The notes below the pieces were generated by a model. The model searched no databases. It was not told the origin of the DNA and saw only the letters and a list, made by a program, of their open reading frames with translations. Shown here in pieces: positions 44,646 through 54,185 of a DNA stretch of 64,000 nucleotides. Numbering within the stretch: the stretch's first letter is position 1; each line of letters begins with the position of its first letter. Position numbers and translations under genes: made by a program. Source of the DNA: Planctomycetaceae bacterium (GTDB lineage: Bacteria; Planctomycetota; Planctomycetia; Pirellulales; Pirellulaceae); NCBI GenBank assembly GCA_002726515.1, contig PBTE01000061.1, positions 1 through 64,000 on the forward strand, written 5' to 3'.

Positions 44646-45644
44646 ATGTTCGGAGCAGCTCATCTTCCCAGGGGCGTAAGCTTTGGGGTATTGGTCGTAA
44701 TTTTTTATTTAGGAGGCTGGCAAGTGTCTGCTGAATCGCTGGATGATCGTTGGAATATGGTACTCGAATTGGACGGGAAGCGAAGTGTGCAAAAGGGTAG
44801 CTCGGAAGAACTGGCCGCTGCGATTCGACGCGGAGCGGACTTGCGCGTTATGACGGAATTCAAGGAAAACGAACACGTCGATCCGGATTCCGACAGCGAT
44901 GAATTGGTCCGGGAAGTGTGCGATTTTCAAATCACCTACTTGGTGGACAACCGTTGGACTGCCGGCATCATGCAACTCCGTCAGCCGGTCAGCCTGCCCT
45001 ACGGGTTCGGAAGTCGGCCGTCGATGTCTTTCTTTGTGTACAACCAGGATGGTGAGCAGGGGATTGCCCGACCGTTTTTGGACGGTCGGCCAGCCGGTAA
45101 CCAGTTGGGTTCGGGGCCGGTGCTCGACCACCCGAAGATGCCCAAGATGCATCAGCACGACAATTTGGACGGCGAAACCAATGCCCCTAGTCACAATTTC
45201 ATTTACGATTTTGACGTCTTTCGTTACTTCGTGCGCGACGACTGGCAGCAGGTACTCGAGCATGACGATCAAGGAGTGGTGCAATCGGGTTCGGTGGAAG
45301 ATCTGGCTGCTGCTTTCACCGCCGGCCGACAAGTCAAACTAGCGCTGCGCAACTTATGTAGCGACTTGCCATCGAAAGCGGGGGCGAATCAAATCGAACA
45401 CGAAGTCTTTACGCGAGGCGGTTCGTGCTACTACTACACCGAGCGAAAATTGTTCATTACGGGTGCTGACCCCCTGATTCGTGTTGGTCCCTGCATTCCC
45501 CTTCAATACTCCAGTGGCGGTTGGGACGTCTCGTGGGTCATGGCCCGCACGGATGGATTTGCCGCACAACGCCTCCTGAATCCCCGCACGCTCCAGTTCG
45601 AAGATCGAGAGGGACGCTATGCCATGCGCTGGTTTGTGAGATAA
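44646..45644 (+). CDS. Secreted protein with internal duplication, unknown function
   Basis: A 332-residue exported protein with a signal peptide (FGVLVVIFYLGGWQVSA, ending about residue 30). The mature part has two copies of one module. Copy one has WNMVLELDGKRSVQKGSS then EELAAAIRRGADLRV; copy two, about 185 residues later, has WQQVLEHDDQGVVQSGSV then EDLAAAFTAGRQVKLAL. Each copy is followed by beta-rich sequence with conserved aromatic residues. A His/Pro-rich linker (DHPKMPKMHQHD) lies between. I do not recognise the family. Start at ATG 44646 behind AAAGG; ATG 44613 is an alternative. It diverges from the Gfo/Idh gene and converges on bioF. Confidence 0.75.
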   Translation: MFGAAHLPRGVSFGVLVVIFYLGGWQVSAESLDDRWNMVLELDGKRSVQKGSSEELAAAIRRGADLRVMTEFKENEHVDPDSDSDELVREVCDFQITYLVDNRWTAGIMQLRQPVSLPYGFGSRPSMSFFVYNQDGEQGIARPFLDGRPAGNQLGSGPVLDHPKMPKMHQHDNLDGETNAPSHNFIYDFDVFRYFVRDDWQQVLEHDDQGVVQSGSVEDLAAAFTAGRQVKLALRNLCSDLPSKAGANQIEHEVFTRGGSCYYYTERKLFITGADPLIRVGPCIPLQYSSGGWDVSWVMARTDGFAAQRLLNPRTLQFEDREGRYAMRWFVR

Positions 45645-45689
45645 AACAGCCTCGGCGTCGTAAACTGCGCCGCGACCCCCGGTGAAGCA

Positions 45690-45712
45690 GCCTTTTTTAG
45701 TCTTTAAAAGGC
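45690..45712. terminator. Candidate bidirectional terminator
   Basis: A 7-bp stem GCCTTTT/AAAAGGC with a 9-base loop, between the convergent genes ending at 45644 and 45774. Each strand has a short T-rich arm. Stability is modest. Confidence 0.4.
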
Positions 45713-45773
45713 AGTGAATTGCTGCAGTACTGGTTTCTGCGAATTGCCTTTCTGTGACTTGCCGGTGAGCAGT

Positions 45774-46934
45774 TCATCTTGCCAGCTGGCCCATGGTCTG
45801 AACCAACGTTTCAATTTGCTGGTCCGTGTGTGCATAACTCAGGCTAATGCGCAGCAGAGATTCTCCATCCGGAACGGAGGGCGGTCGGATACCGGGCACG
45901 AAAAACCCCTCTTCTCGTAATCTGGACGCCAGGGACATGGTCCAGCCCGGCTCGCCTATGAGAATCGGAATAATCTGGCTGTCGGAAGAAACCGTATTCC
46001 AGCCTTGGTCTTGCAAGTGGCTGCGAACAGAGTTCGCTTTTTTCAGGAGCGTGGTGCGTCGATGCGGCTCTTCCTGCACGATGCGAAGTGCCGCACTGGC
46101 CGCCGCCGCACCGGCAGCTGGTTGGGCAGTTGAAAAAACATAAGTCCGTGCGCGGTTGGCGATCCAGTCGATCAGCCGGCGCGATCCTGCGACGAATCCC
46201 CCGGCACAGCCGAGCGCTTTACTCAGGGTACCGACTTTGATGGGAATACGGTCCTCCACGTTCATGGCCTCAGCCAATCCTCGACCCGCATTACCAAAAA
46301 TCCCTGTCGCGTGGGCTTCATCAATCATCAGCATCGCTTCGTACTGTTCGGCCAATTCGACCAGTCTGTCCAGTGAAGCCGCGCTTCCGTCCATGCTGAA
46401 CAGCGAGTCGGTGGTGATCAGCCGTCGCCGGAAACCGCTTGCTTGGGCCAGCAGCTTTTCCAGATGGGCCATATCGCCATGGACGAAGACCCGGACTTTC
46501 GCCCCGGACAAGCGGCAACCGTCAATGATACTGGCATGATTCTTGGCATCACTGAAGATGACATCACCATGGCCGACCAGGGCCGTGATCGTGCCAACAT
46601 TGGCTGCGAAACCCGAGGAGAAGACCAGGGCTGCTTCGGTTGCCTCGAAGTCCGCCAGCTGTTTTTCCAGATCGGAGTGCGCGCCCGTATGTCCCGTGAC
46701 CAGGGGGCTCGCTCCACTGCCCCAAACAGAGGATTCGAGATAGTTTCTGGCGGCTGCGATCAGGCGTGGGTCGGAAGCCAGACCCAGATAATCATTCGAG
46801 CCGAAGTTTAAGAGCGTTTGTCCCTTGACAACAATCCGGAGGTCCTCAACAGGAGAACAAGTCAAGAGGCGCCGAAGTAAACGTTGCTGTTCGAGCAGCG
46901 CTAATTCGTCGTCAATCCAACGGAGAGAATCCAT
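45774..46934 (-). CDS. bioF: 8-amino-7-oxononanoate synthase
   Basis: A 386-residue PLP enzyme of the alpha-oxoamine synthase family. In biotin synthesis it joins pimeloyl-ACP/CoA and alanine. Landmarks: NFGSNDYLGLASDPRL, GSGASPLVTGHTGAH, FSDAKNHASIIDG, the Asp of MLMIDEAHATGIFG, and the PLP Lys in GTLSKALGCAGGF (near 237). Length fits BioF, and the residues around the Lys favour BioF or KBL rather than serine palmitoyltransferase. No other bio gene is nearby, so a related acyl-CoA:amino acid synthase remains possible. The start is ATG 46934; TTG 46940 is two codons further out and overlaps the upstream fragment. Confidence 0.85.
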   Translation of the reverse strand: MDSLRWIDDELALLEQQRLLRRLLTCSPVEDLRIVVKGQTLLNFGSNDYLGLASDPRLIAAARNYLESSVWGSGASPLVTGHTGAHSDLEKQLADFEATEAALVFSSGFAANVGTITALVGHGDVIFSDAKNHASIIDGCRLSGAKVRVFVHGDMAHLEKLLAQASGFRRRLITTDSLFSMDGSAASLDRLVELAEQYEAMLMIDEAHATGIFGNAGRGLAEAMNVEDRIPIKVGTLSKALGCAGGFVAGSRRLIDWIANRARTYVFSTAQPAAGAAAASAALRIVQEEPHRRTTLLKKANSVRSHLQDQGWNTVSSDSQIIPILIGEPGWTMSLASRLREEGFFVPGIRPPSVPDGESLLRISLSYAHTDQQIETLVQTMGQLAR

Positions 46935-46936
46935 GT

Positions 46937-47338
46937 TCAACGAAGTTTCCCGTTGCCTGATCCGTGTTCTGTTGAAACGCTCGAAGTGGGTAGGTCATCC
47001 AGAAATTTGGAAAGGTCGACCATCTCTTGCAGTGTCAGATTGTCCGATAAATCCTGGGGCATCGTGGAGACGCTACTGGGAAAAAGGTCTTCGATATCAC
47101 TCTTGGCAATTGCAGGTCGGTAGCTATCGCCCTGCAGCGTGCCCAGTCCATTGGAAGACCCCCGACGCAGAACTCCGGTATACGTTTTTCCGTTCTCAGT
47201 GACAACCACTTTGGAAACGTGTTGGGCAGAGGTGACAGGTCGATAAAAGGATGAAAGACAAGAGCATCCTGCCGGAAAACATTGTTCCGGTGGAGTCAGC
47301 CAATCACCACAACGGCTAGACAGGTTTTCGCCCCACAA
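46937..47338 (-). pseudogene. Fragment of a PVC-type heme-binding domain
   Basis: The last 85 codons resemble the C-terminal end of planctomycetal heme-binding dehydrogenase proteins: KVVVTENGKTYTGVLRRG, then IAKSDIEDLFPSSVSTMPQD and LTLQEMVDLSKFLDDL. The rest of such a protein, including the CxxCH site, is absent. In the neighbouring frame, just upstream (about 47225-47280), RQDALVFHPFIDLS looks like the preceding family segment, so a one-base shift plus an earlier stop would explain the break. The frame as read opens with TTG 47338 and overlaps the btaB end. Decayed remnant is the simplest reading; a small expressed protein is possible. Confidence 0.5.
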
Positions 47339-48047
47339 AGATGTAATAGGGAATCCGCAGGAACGGGAGGTACGGGATTTTGGCCCTCTTCTGTTGAAAG
47401 ATCATTGACTCAAATCGGCTGTGCAGAAACGGAACATGTTCAGACGATGGGAAGACGTTGTCGCTGCTCATCCAAATTGGCCAGAAGTGCCGAGTAAACC
47501 AGGAGTGACGTTGAAAATTATTAGCGGGATGTTTTCGCGACACAAAAAAATCAACCACCCCCAGGATGCCACCGGGCCGCAACATCTGAAACGCATTGTC
47601 CACAGCGGAAAACCAGTTTGGAATCATTGTCAGGGAGTAGGAGAATGTGACCACATCGACGGGACCTGCAGGAGGTTGAAACTGTGTCGCATCGTCCTGG
47701 ACGATGTCAACATGGCTCCACCCTTTATCGCTGGCCCGCCGTCGTGCCACTTCCAACAGGGATCTTGCCAGATCCACCACATAGATGCGATCGAGACGTT
47801 TGATGGAATCCCCGAAATAATCAAGATTGGATCCTGTGCCTCCCCCCATATCGACCCAGTGACCGTTTTCCGGCACCTCGATCGACTGCCAAAGTTCCCT
47901 GCGACCTTTTAACAAACGTTCCCGGAAGTCGTCATAGGCGTCGGCTTGGCCTGAATAAAAGTTGTCCATGCGGTCAGCATGATTGTCCCCTCGGATTGGC
48001 CGCAGGGCCATGTGGTACAAGATCTTGAGGTCTGAAGCAAAACTCAT
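47316..48047 (-). CDS. btaB: BtaB-like betaine lipid methyltransferase
   Basis: A 243-residue SAM-dependent methyltransferase. Motif I is VDMGGGTGSNLDYFG (about residues 64-78), the acidic strand is IYVVDLARSLLEVA, and motif IV is VDVVTFSYSLTMIPNWF; the last matches BtaB-type enzymes. The neighbour upstream is a BtaA-type (DUF3419) protein, and together they would make diacylglyceryl-trimethylhomoserine: BtaA transfers the aminocarboxypropyl group from SAM to diacylglycerol and BtaB methylates the amine three times. About 180 bases separate the two genes. Assignment rests on context as well as motifs. Confidence 0.82.
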   Translation of the reverse strand: MSFASDLKILYHMALRPIRGDNHADRMDNFYSGQADAYDDFRERLLKGRRELWQSIEVPENGHWVDMGGGTGSNLDYFGDSIKRLDRIYVVDLARSLLEVARRRASDKGWSHVDIVQDDATQFQPPAGPVDVVTFSYSLTMIPNWFSAVDNAFQMLRPGGILGVVDFFVSRKHPANNFQRHSWFTRHFWPIWMSSDNVFPSSEHVPFLHSRFESMIFQQKRAKIPYLPFLRIPYYIFVGRKPV

Positions 48048-48228
48048 AATGCAGGCGAGGAATAATCGCTGGGGGAGAAAGAAGGAAACTCTAGAATTTA
48101 AAATCGATTCTCTTGAGATAGCGTAAGAACGGGCAGTGCCCTGTGCCGGTTCGCCATGTTTCGAGAGATTTGATGTTAGTTTTTGGGAATTGGTTCTTCA
48201 TTTGTCGGAGATGCCATGTGGCAATGGC

Positions 48229-49422
48229 TCAAGCAGCCAGATCAGCAATGTAGAAGCTACCGTACGTATGGACACGATCCTGGCTATGAAGTCGCCTGGC
48301 CAAGTTCGTGTGGTATGTAAGAAGTTCACCGACGGACCGGGCTTGGCCGTTGACACGCACACGCGCCCGATCCACAAAATCGGCCTGCAAGCCCCCACTG
48401 CGCCAAATGACCCGTGCGTGCGGGGCGGCCTGATCAACAATCGCCTGCCATTCCGCTTCCAGCAAGTCAAAGTACCGGCCGCTCATCCAATCCATGTGGT
48501 CCAGCAGCACGAAGCGCGAAATCTGTTCAGGGCAAGTCTCAAGAAAGCTCTGAACCGAACAGGTGATGACATTCACTCGGTCAACTAACCCTTCTTTTAA
48601 TCGCGTAAAATTTTCGGGTCGCAAATATTCCGGACAACACTCGTGTGTGTACCGCCCCGTCAAGTAAACTCTCCAAAAGTAATTGTCAACCAAAGGTAGA
48701 TGTGCCATCACAGACTCGACGCAGTCTTTTGCAAATCCGCCAATTCCGCCGTCATAGTGCCGCTCCACTTCCTCTCGTTGCGCTCTGGGGACACCCAGCA
48801 TGGAAAGAGTGGTGTCTCTGCCCATGGCGTAACGAATGAACCGGGTCCAAAATCGGTCCCGCAATTTACTGTTATAAATTTCTCTCTGTTCACTCACACT
48901 GTTTGCTTCCAGCAGCTCGTTAACATAGGGCCGCAATTTGACAACGCGATCAATGTAGAAATTGATGAGCCAGGCGAAACTGCCCGATGTGCCCCGAAAA
49001 TAAAATGATCGGCGGCGATCGGCTTCAAAGAACGTGATCCAACGGTCCCAATAGTGACGGGACCAACTCGACAGGGACCGCCGCAGTTTGTCGGCATAGA
49101 TCTTGTGAACATTGTGGATGCTGCCCGTGCCGAACATGTCGAAGAACGACTCAAATTCCAAGTGGCGAATTGCCGACAGTTTTAGTTCAAGTAGGGCGTT
49201 TTGGCGTGGATTCATGTCCACGGCATAAATCCGCCGCGGTTCTGTCAACGCATAATCCAATGCGTTGCAACCCGCCGACGTAATGACCACAACGGTGTCA
49301 TCCGGACCCAGCTTCAAAGCCTCGCGGTCAAGACGGGGATCTTCCCAACAAGTGTTGTAAACCAAATTATGGCCGTGAACGAGCTTGAAAACCCGTTCGC
49401 CTATCCAGTCGCTGACAGCCAT
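48229..49422 (-). CDS. btaA: BtaA-like (DUF3419) aminocarboxypropyltransferase
   Basis: A 397-residue DUF3419-family protein. Diagnostic segments: [17 protein letters not shown] near the N terminus, [16 protein letters not shown] and [18 protein letters not shown] as the SAM-binding Rossmann part, then FEAD...[11 protein letters not shown], and [16 protein letters not shown] in the C-terminal half. This is the 3-amino-3-carboxypropyl transferase of betaine-lipid synthesis and works on diacylglycerol at the membrane. The start ATG 49422 has AAAAGGA at 7-8 bases. First gene of the bta pair. I could not find a convincing Pho box upstream. Confidence 0.87.
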   Translation of the reverse strand: MAVSDWIGERVFKLVHGHNLVYNTCWEDPRLDREALKLGPDDTVVVITSAGCNALDYALTEPRRIYAVDMNPRQNALLELKLSAIRHLEFESFFDMFGTGSIHNVHKIYADKLRRSLSSWSRHYWDRWITFFEADRRRSFYFRGTSGSFAWLINFYIDRVVKLRPYVNELLEANSVSEQREIYNSKLRDRFWTRFIRYAMGRDTTLSMLGVPRAQREEVERHYDGGIGGFAKDCVESVMAHLPLVDNYFWRVYLTGRYTHECCPEYLRPENFTRLKEGLVDRVNVITCSVQSFLETCPEQISRFVLLDHMDWMSGRYFDLLEAEWQAIVDQAAPHARVIWRSGGLQADFVDRARVRVNGQARSVGELLTYHTNLARRLHSQDRVHTYGSFYIADLAA

Positions 49423-49821
49423 CCGCTGTTCCTTTTAGAAGCAGGCGTTGTTGATTCCAACCCAATGACTGGATGGAAAGTAAACCACCAACGTTCCGGC
49501 CCGTAGGGCGATGGTTTGTGAATTTTGGGCGATTGAGCTCGACCTCGTTGAACGAAGATGCGTCCTGCGCCGTGGGCCACCCAATCCACAGATTTTACAG
49601 TTGTCCCGAAAACCAACAAGTATCAGCTGAAAAAGGAGAGGTCTTTCATCAATGTCCAAGATCCGCATGTACCCATCGCACAGGCAATAAATTTTGTGCA
49701 GATCGTCTAACCGGACACCTGGCCGGGAAGTCTCGCCCGGCGGGTACTCGCTGGTCAGCATGGGACTGGCGAAGCCTGTGCGCGGGATGCTGGTTAGCGA
49801 CTGTCGTGAAGTGTGCGGCTA
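49423..49821. other. Intergenic region upstream of btaA
   Basis: About 400 bases containing the btaA promoter. Frames of 70-137 codons on both strands lack family character. No RNA gene seen. Confidence 0.45.
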
Positions 49822-50772
49822 CTAAATGTCGATTTCGACACGGCCTGCGGAGTCGGCAGCTGCGCGATACATGCCGGGGGTATTAAATTGCATGGCAATC
49901 GAACCGCAAGTATCCATGGCGATGATGCCTCCTGAATCGGCTGGCAACTTGGACTTGAAAAGGTGTGAGACAGCCTGTCCTACAGTGAGTTGGCGGTACT
50001 CCATCAAAGCGGAAATGTCATAGGCCACAACATGCTGAATAAATCGTTCACCGACACCGGTACACGAGACTGCACATGTGTTGTTGTCTGCAAATGTGCC
50101 TGCTCCAACGACGGGTGAGTCGCCGACTCGGCCGAATCGTTGCAATGTGCGACCGCCCGTAGACGTTCCGGCAGCCAGATTCCCATCACGATCCAGTGCC
50201 ACACATCCGACGGTTCCCATGTGCTGGCTATTTTCGTCTTCCGCGCCTTGCGCTTCGTTGAGTGCCCGCTGCCATCCCCGGAGTCGTCGCTCCGTACGAA
50301 AAAAATCCTGGTCCACTAACTCGATTCGCATCTCTCGAGCAAACTGGTCCGCGCCGTCCCCAACCAGGAAGACGTGTTCCGTTTCGGTCATAACCAGACG
50401 GGCCAAATGAATTGGATGTCGTACCGTGGTCACCGCTGCCACTGCGCCACAAGCACGGTTTCTGCCATCCATGATGCATGCGTCCAGCACGTGGTTGCCG
50501 TCGTAATTCAACACGGAACCATGACCCGCGTTAAACTTCGGATCGTCCTCCAACGCACGAACGACCGTCTCCACCGCGCCCAAGCTGCTGCCCCCCTGCT
50601 CCAGGACAGACTTGCCAAGCTTTAAAGTGTCGGCCAGGCAGGCGTGGTACTGCTGCTTTTCAGCACGGCCCAAGAACAGTGTTTCCGATCCCGCACCACC
50701 ATGTAGCGCGAGGGCGTAATCCAATCGATCCACTTCAGTTTCGCCTGAATTCAATTTGTCGCTTCTTGCCAT
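49822..50772 (-). CDS. Isoaspartyl peptidase/L-asparaginase (Ntn hydrolase)
   Basis: A 316-residue type 2 asparaginase-family precursor that cleaves itself before Thr. ALALHGGAG opens the fold, and DDPKFNAGHGSVLN and VLDACIMDG follow. The nucleophile is Thr in SQHMGTVGCVALDRDGN (near residue 185) with the downstream GTSTGG and GDSPVVGAGTFADN loops. It hydrolyses beta-aspartyl dipeptides or asparagine; a glycosylasparaginase role is possible too. It has no signal peptide. The next gene on the same strand, protoporphyrinogen oxidase, is 142 bases away and probably separate. Confidence 0.9.
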   Translation of the reverse strand: MARSDKLNSGETEVDRLDYALALHGGAGSETLFLGRAEKQQYHACLADTLKLGKSVLEQGGSSLGAVETVVRALEDDPKFNAGHGSVLNYDGNHVLDACIMDGRNRACGAVAAVTTVRHPIHLARLVMTETEHVFLVGDGADQFAREMRIELVDQDFFRTERRLRGWQRALNEAQGAEDENSQHMGTVGCVALDRDGNLAAGTSTGGRTLQRFGRVGDSPVVGAGTFADNNTCAVSCTGVGERFIQHVVAYDISALMEYRQLTVGQAVSHLFKSKLPADSGGIIAMDTCGSIAMQFNTPGMYRAAADSAGRVEIDI

Positions 50773-50914
50773 GCGGCTGACGATTCACATGCTGGAACCC
50801 GGGCCCGTCGGCCTGATTTCTGCGTTGAGCATTCATTACAAGCCTTACGGACGTCGAAATTTTCTCAAGGGCATCGAGGGTCGGGGCTTGCGAAGACAAG
50901 TTTTGAATTCCAGC

Positions 50915-52342
50915 CTAGTCATGTTGACTAAGGTCATCATGGAGCAACTTTTCGGCAGCCTGTTCTCCACTGTGAATGGCTGCGGGAATGCCGACTCCGT
51001 GATAGGCATTGCCGGCCAGTTGTAAGCCGGGCAATTGTTGCAAGTATTGTTCGATGCGACCGACCGTTGCTAAGTGTCCCACGTGGTACTGTGGCATGGA
51101 TCCGTGCCAACGGACGATGTCCTGCAGGACAGGTGGGCCTTGAATGTGCAGCAGTTCGGCAAGTTCTTCCCTGGCGACCTTCGTCAAGACGTCGTCATCT
51201 TGATCCGCCCAGCTGGGCTGCAACACGCCACCTAGAAAAACTCGAATCAGGACACAGTTGTCGGGTGCACGATCGGGATATTTAATACTCGGAAAGCTCG
51301 CGGCCAGGATTCGCCGCCGTTCCACGCGTGGTACCACCAGGCCGAAACAGTCAAGCGGCCTCCGGAATTGTTCGCGTCGATAACCCAAAGCGACACTCAC
51401 AGCACTGGCAACTTCCACCTTTTGCAGTTCTTGGCTCAACGGGGTTGTCGTTGACTCCACCATGAGTGCGGCTTGTGGCGCTCCCACAGCCAGAATGACG
51501 CCCATGAAGGACTCACCGGTTTCCGAAGCATCATGTTCAATCTTCCAGCAGCCGTCTGCCTGGCGTTGAATACGGCGGACAGGAGTCCCCAGTCGGACGG
51601 ATTGCTGAGGCAACCGATCAGCAATGGCGGTGGCAAGGTTTTGCATCCCATCGCGGAGCGTTACAAACAAACTGTATCTGGCACCGGAACTGGTGTTGTC
51701 TCGGTATTCGTTTGGTCGTTTCTTCATCCCCCGACTTAAACTGCCCCAGGTTTTTTCCATTTCGACAAACTGTGGCATTGTCGCTGCAGCGCTAAGCTTG
51801 CGGGCATCACCCGTATAAATACCAGCGGCCAGGGGCTCGACCAGTTGTTCAAAGGTTTTTCGCCCGAGGCGTCGAGTGGCGAACTCCTCCAGGGATTCTT
51901 CGGGACCAGTGTGGCGTGGGACGAAGGGCTCGCATAACAGCCGTAATTTACTGCAGCAGCTCAGTGCGTTTGAAGTAAGAACGGGCCACATTTTGCTGGG
52001 AGCCAGCATTTGAAATCCATCCGGCAACTTGACCAACTTGCCTCGTCGCACAACATACACACCTCGATGATGGGGACTCGTCGCTAGCAATTGGTCACTA
52101 CAACCGACGCGGTCGCAGAGGTCGCTCGCCCAGGGAACATTGGTAATGAAACTGTCGGCGCCACGTTCGATGAGGTATCCCTGGGTTCGATACGTGTGCA
52201 AGGCGCCTCCCAATCGATGGCTACTTTCGAACAGGGTCAGCTCGGCCTGAGGATAGAGTTCCACGATGCGATGAGCAGCGGCCAGTCCACTGATTCCACC
52301 GCCAATGACGGCCAATCGAAATGGATGTTTAGAGTTGGACAA
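50915..52342 (-). CDS. hemY: Protoporphyrinogen oxidase (HemY type)
   Basis: A 475-residue FAD enzyme that makes protoporphyrin IX or coproporphyrin III, depending on the lineage. The FAD motif is LAVIGGGISGLAAAHRI (about residues 9-25), followed by ESSHRLGGALHTY and GYLIERGADSFITN, typical of HemY/HemG-type oxidases. Also present: FVTLRDGMQNLATAI and AGNAYHGVGIPAAIHSGEQAA at the C terminus, the usual FAD-closing block. Only a TTG (52342) is available as a start because TAA precedes it in frame. No other heme-synthesis gene lies nearby. Confidence 0.9.
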   Translation of the reverse strand: MSNSKHPFRLAVIGGGISGLAAAHRIVELYPQAELTLFESSHRLGGALHTYRTQGYLIERGADSFITNVPWASDLCDRVGCSDQLLATSPHHRGVYVVRRGKLVKLPDGFQMLAPSKMWPVLTSNALSCCSKLRLLCEPFVPRHTGPEESLEEFATRRLGRKTFEQLVEPLAAGIYTGDARKLSAAATMPQFVEMEKTWGSLSRGMKKRPNEYRDNTSSGARYSLFVTLRDGMQNLATAIADRLPQQSVRLGTPVRRIQRQADGCWKIEHDASETGESFMGVILAVGAPQAALMVESTTTPLSQELQKVEVASAVSVALGYRREQFRRPLDCFGLVVPRVERRRILAASFPSIKYPDRAPDNCVLIRVFLGGVLQPSWADQDDDVLTKVAREELAELLHIQGPPVLQDIVRWHGSMPQYHVGHLATVGRIEQYLQQLPGLQLAGNAYHGVGIPAAIHSGEQAAEKLLHDDLSQHD

Positions 52343-52737
52343 GTGGCGTTATTTGTGTGAATGGACTGACTGAACCAGCAGTTTTTTTAAAATGGCAGCA
52401 GCTGGATCTTCACCGCTACCACGCATCAAGAGGGGCCACGAGGCCCACAGGTGTGACACCCGGCCGGTCTTTCGCGAGTGCCATAGAATCATTTTGTTGC
52501 AGCCTCTGGGAACGACCCGCGGGACTTGTACCCGGAGCGATAAAACATCGCACGTCTTAAGATACCATTTTCCATACAACAAAATCGAGCCTGGATTGTA
52601 AAACCCGCAAAAACAGGGATCAGAGCTGTGCACACACTGATCGGGTAATCTATTGACGAGGCGGTACATTTTGGTCGAACATGCTTTCATCAGCCGTGGT
52701 GGCACTAAAAGGGAAGAGAAACAAAGCAGACAGAAAC
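52343..52737. other. Divergent intergenic region
   Basis: About 395 bases between the divergent oxidase and aminotransferase genes. Frames here are not family-like. It should contain both promoters. Confidence 0.45.
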
Positions 52738-53925
52738 ATGGAAAGCTCCTTATCTGGGTCCGTTGAGAACGAAAAGGTGTGGAAAGAGCTGCAAACTGAA
52801 TGGACTTTGCGCGAGGGTGTGATTTACCTCAATCATGGTTCTTTTGGACCCCCACCCAGGAGAGTTCAAAAAGCAAGAGATGATTGGTCGCATCAGCTGG
52901 ATAGTCAACCGATGGATTTTTTCTGGAGAAAATTTGAGCCTGCTTTGCTGGAGGCCCGTTCACAACTCGCAAAGTTCGTAGGCACGACGGCGCCTAATCT
53001 TGTTTGTGTTGATAATGCGACGTACGGAATGAATGTTGTGGCACAAAGCAGCCAGCTATCTGCCGAGGATGAGGTTTTGTTGACGGATCATGAATACGGT
53101 GCGGTGCGTAGGGTGTGGGAGCGATCCTGCCGGCGGGCCGGTGCTCCGCCGCCCAAGGTCGCGACGCTTCCTTTTCCGGTTGACTCTCAGGAACAAGTCA
53201 TCGAGTCGATTTTTTCCCAAGTGACCGACCGAACCAGACTACTCATTGTCAGCCACATTACTTCTCCTACGGCCATGACTCTACCGGTGGCCACGATCTG
53301 TCAGCGTGCTCGAAAAATTGGTCTGGCGACGTGCATCGACGGTCCTCATGCGGTTGCCCAGTTGCCCCTGGACATTGATAGTTTGGACTGCGATTTTTAC
53401 ACGGCCAGTTGTCACAAGTGGCTCAGCGCACCCTTTGGATCGGGATTCCTGTATGTCCACCCCCGGCAGCACGCGGCGATCGAGCCAGTGGTCCTCAGCT
53501 GGGGGCGACTCGGTGACATGCCTCGAAAATCCTGGGTGGATGATTTCAATTGGATCGGATCGCGTGACCCGTCCCCGTTTCTGGCCATCCCGGCGGCGAT
53601 TCAGTTTCTGCAGGAGGTTGGTTGCGAGGCCTTCCGCGCGCGAACGCACTATTTGGCGACCTACGCCCGTGAACGGCTAGTGGAACTGAGCGGGCAGCAA
53701 CCCACACTTCCCGCAGGTCCTGAATGGTACGGATCGATGACACACGTGCCACTGAAGACGAAAGATCCGCTGGCACTTCAAACGGCGCTCTGGGAACAAC
53801 ACGGCATCGAAGTGCCCATTTTCGGATTCGAGGGACGTAACTTCATTCGTGTCTCGTGTCACCTGTACAACGATCGAGAGCAAATCGATCGGTTGGTTGT
53901 CGCGCTCGGTAAGTTGTTAAGTTGA
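52738..53925 (+). CDS. Class V aminotransferase family protein
   Basis: A 395-residue PLP enzyme of the isopenicillin N epimerase/cysteine desulfurase group. Start of the fold: VIYLNHGSFGPPPRRV, then DNATYGMNVVAQSS and LLTDHEYGAVRRVWER. The PLP Asp lies in CIDGPHAVAQLPLDID and the Lys in TASCHKWLSAPFGSGF (near residue 226). The C-terminal domain ends with FIRVSCHLYNDREQIDRL. This subgroup is often annotated as isopenicillin N epimerase without evidence for that activity. ATG 52681 is an alternative start. Confidence 0.87.
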   Translation: MESSLSGSVENEKVWKELQTEWTLREGVIYLNHGSFGPPPRRVQKARDDWSHQLDSQPMDFFWRKFEPALLEARSQLAKFVGTTAPNLVCVDNATYGMNVVAQSSQLSAEDEVLLTDHEYGAVRRVWERSCRRAGAPPPKVATLPFPVDSQEQVIESIFSQVTDRTRLLIVSHITSPTAMTLPVATICQRARKIGLATCIDGPHAVAQLPLDIDSLDCDFYTASCHKWLSAPFGSGFLYVHPRQHAAIEPVVLSWGRLGDMPRKSWVDDFNWIGSRDPSPFLAIPAAIQFLQEVGCEAFRARTHYLATYARERLVELSGQQPTLPAGPEWYGSMTHVPLKTKDPLALQTALWEQHGIEVPIFGFEGRNFIRVSCHLYNDREQIDRLVVALGKLLS

Positions 53926-54185
53926 GGAGGAAATTCGTCGCTAACGGGGTGTTTCTAAAGACAGGATGCCAGGCGCGCTTTTCACCGGACAGACCTGATC
54001 GACAACCCTTGTGCTGATTGTCCGCCGGTCCTGTCGACAGACTCCAGTCTCAGCACGGCGTCGTCCTGCAGTGGCTCTGCGGGCCGGCGAAAATCCTGCC
54101 CCCATCGGGCCCACTATCCCACAGCTGCTTCGACTCCGCTACAATCCACGCACCGCAGGCTCGTAAACCAATACGGAGTTATTTC

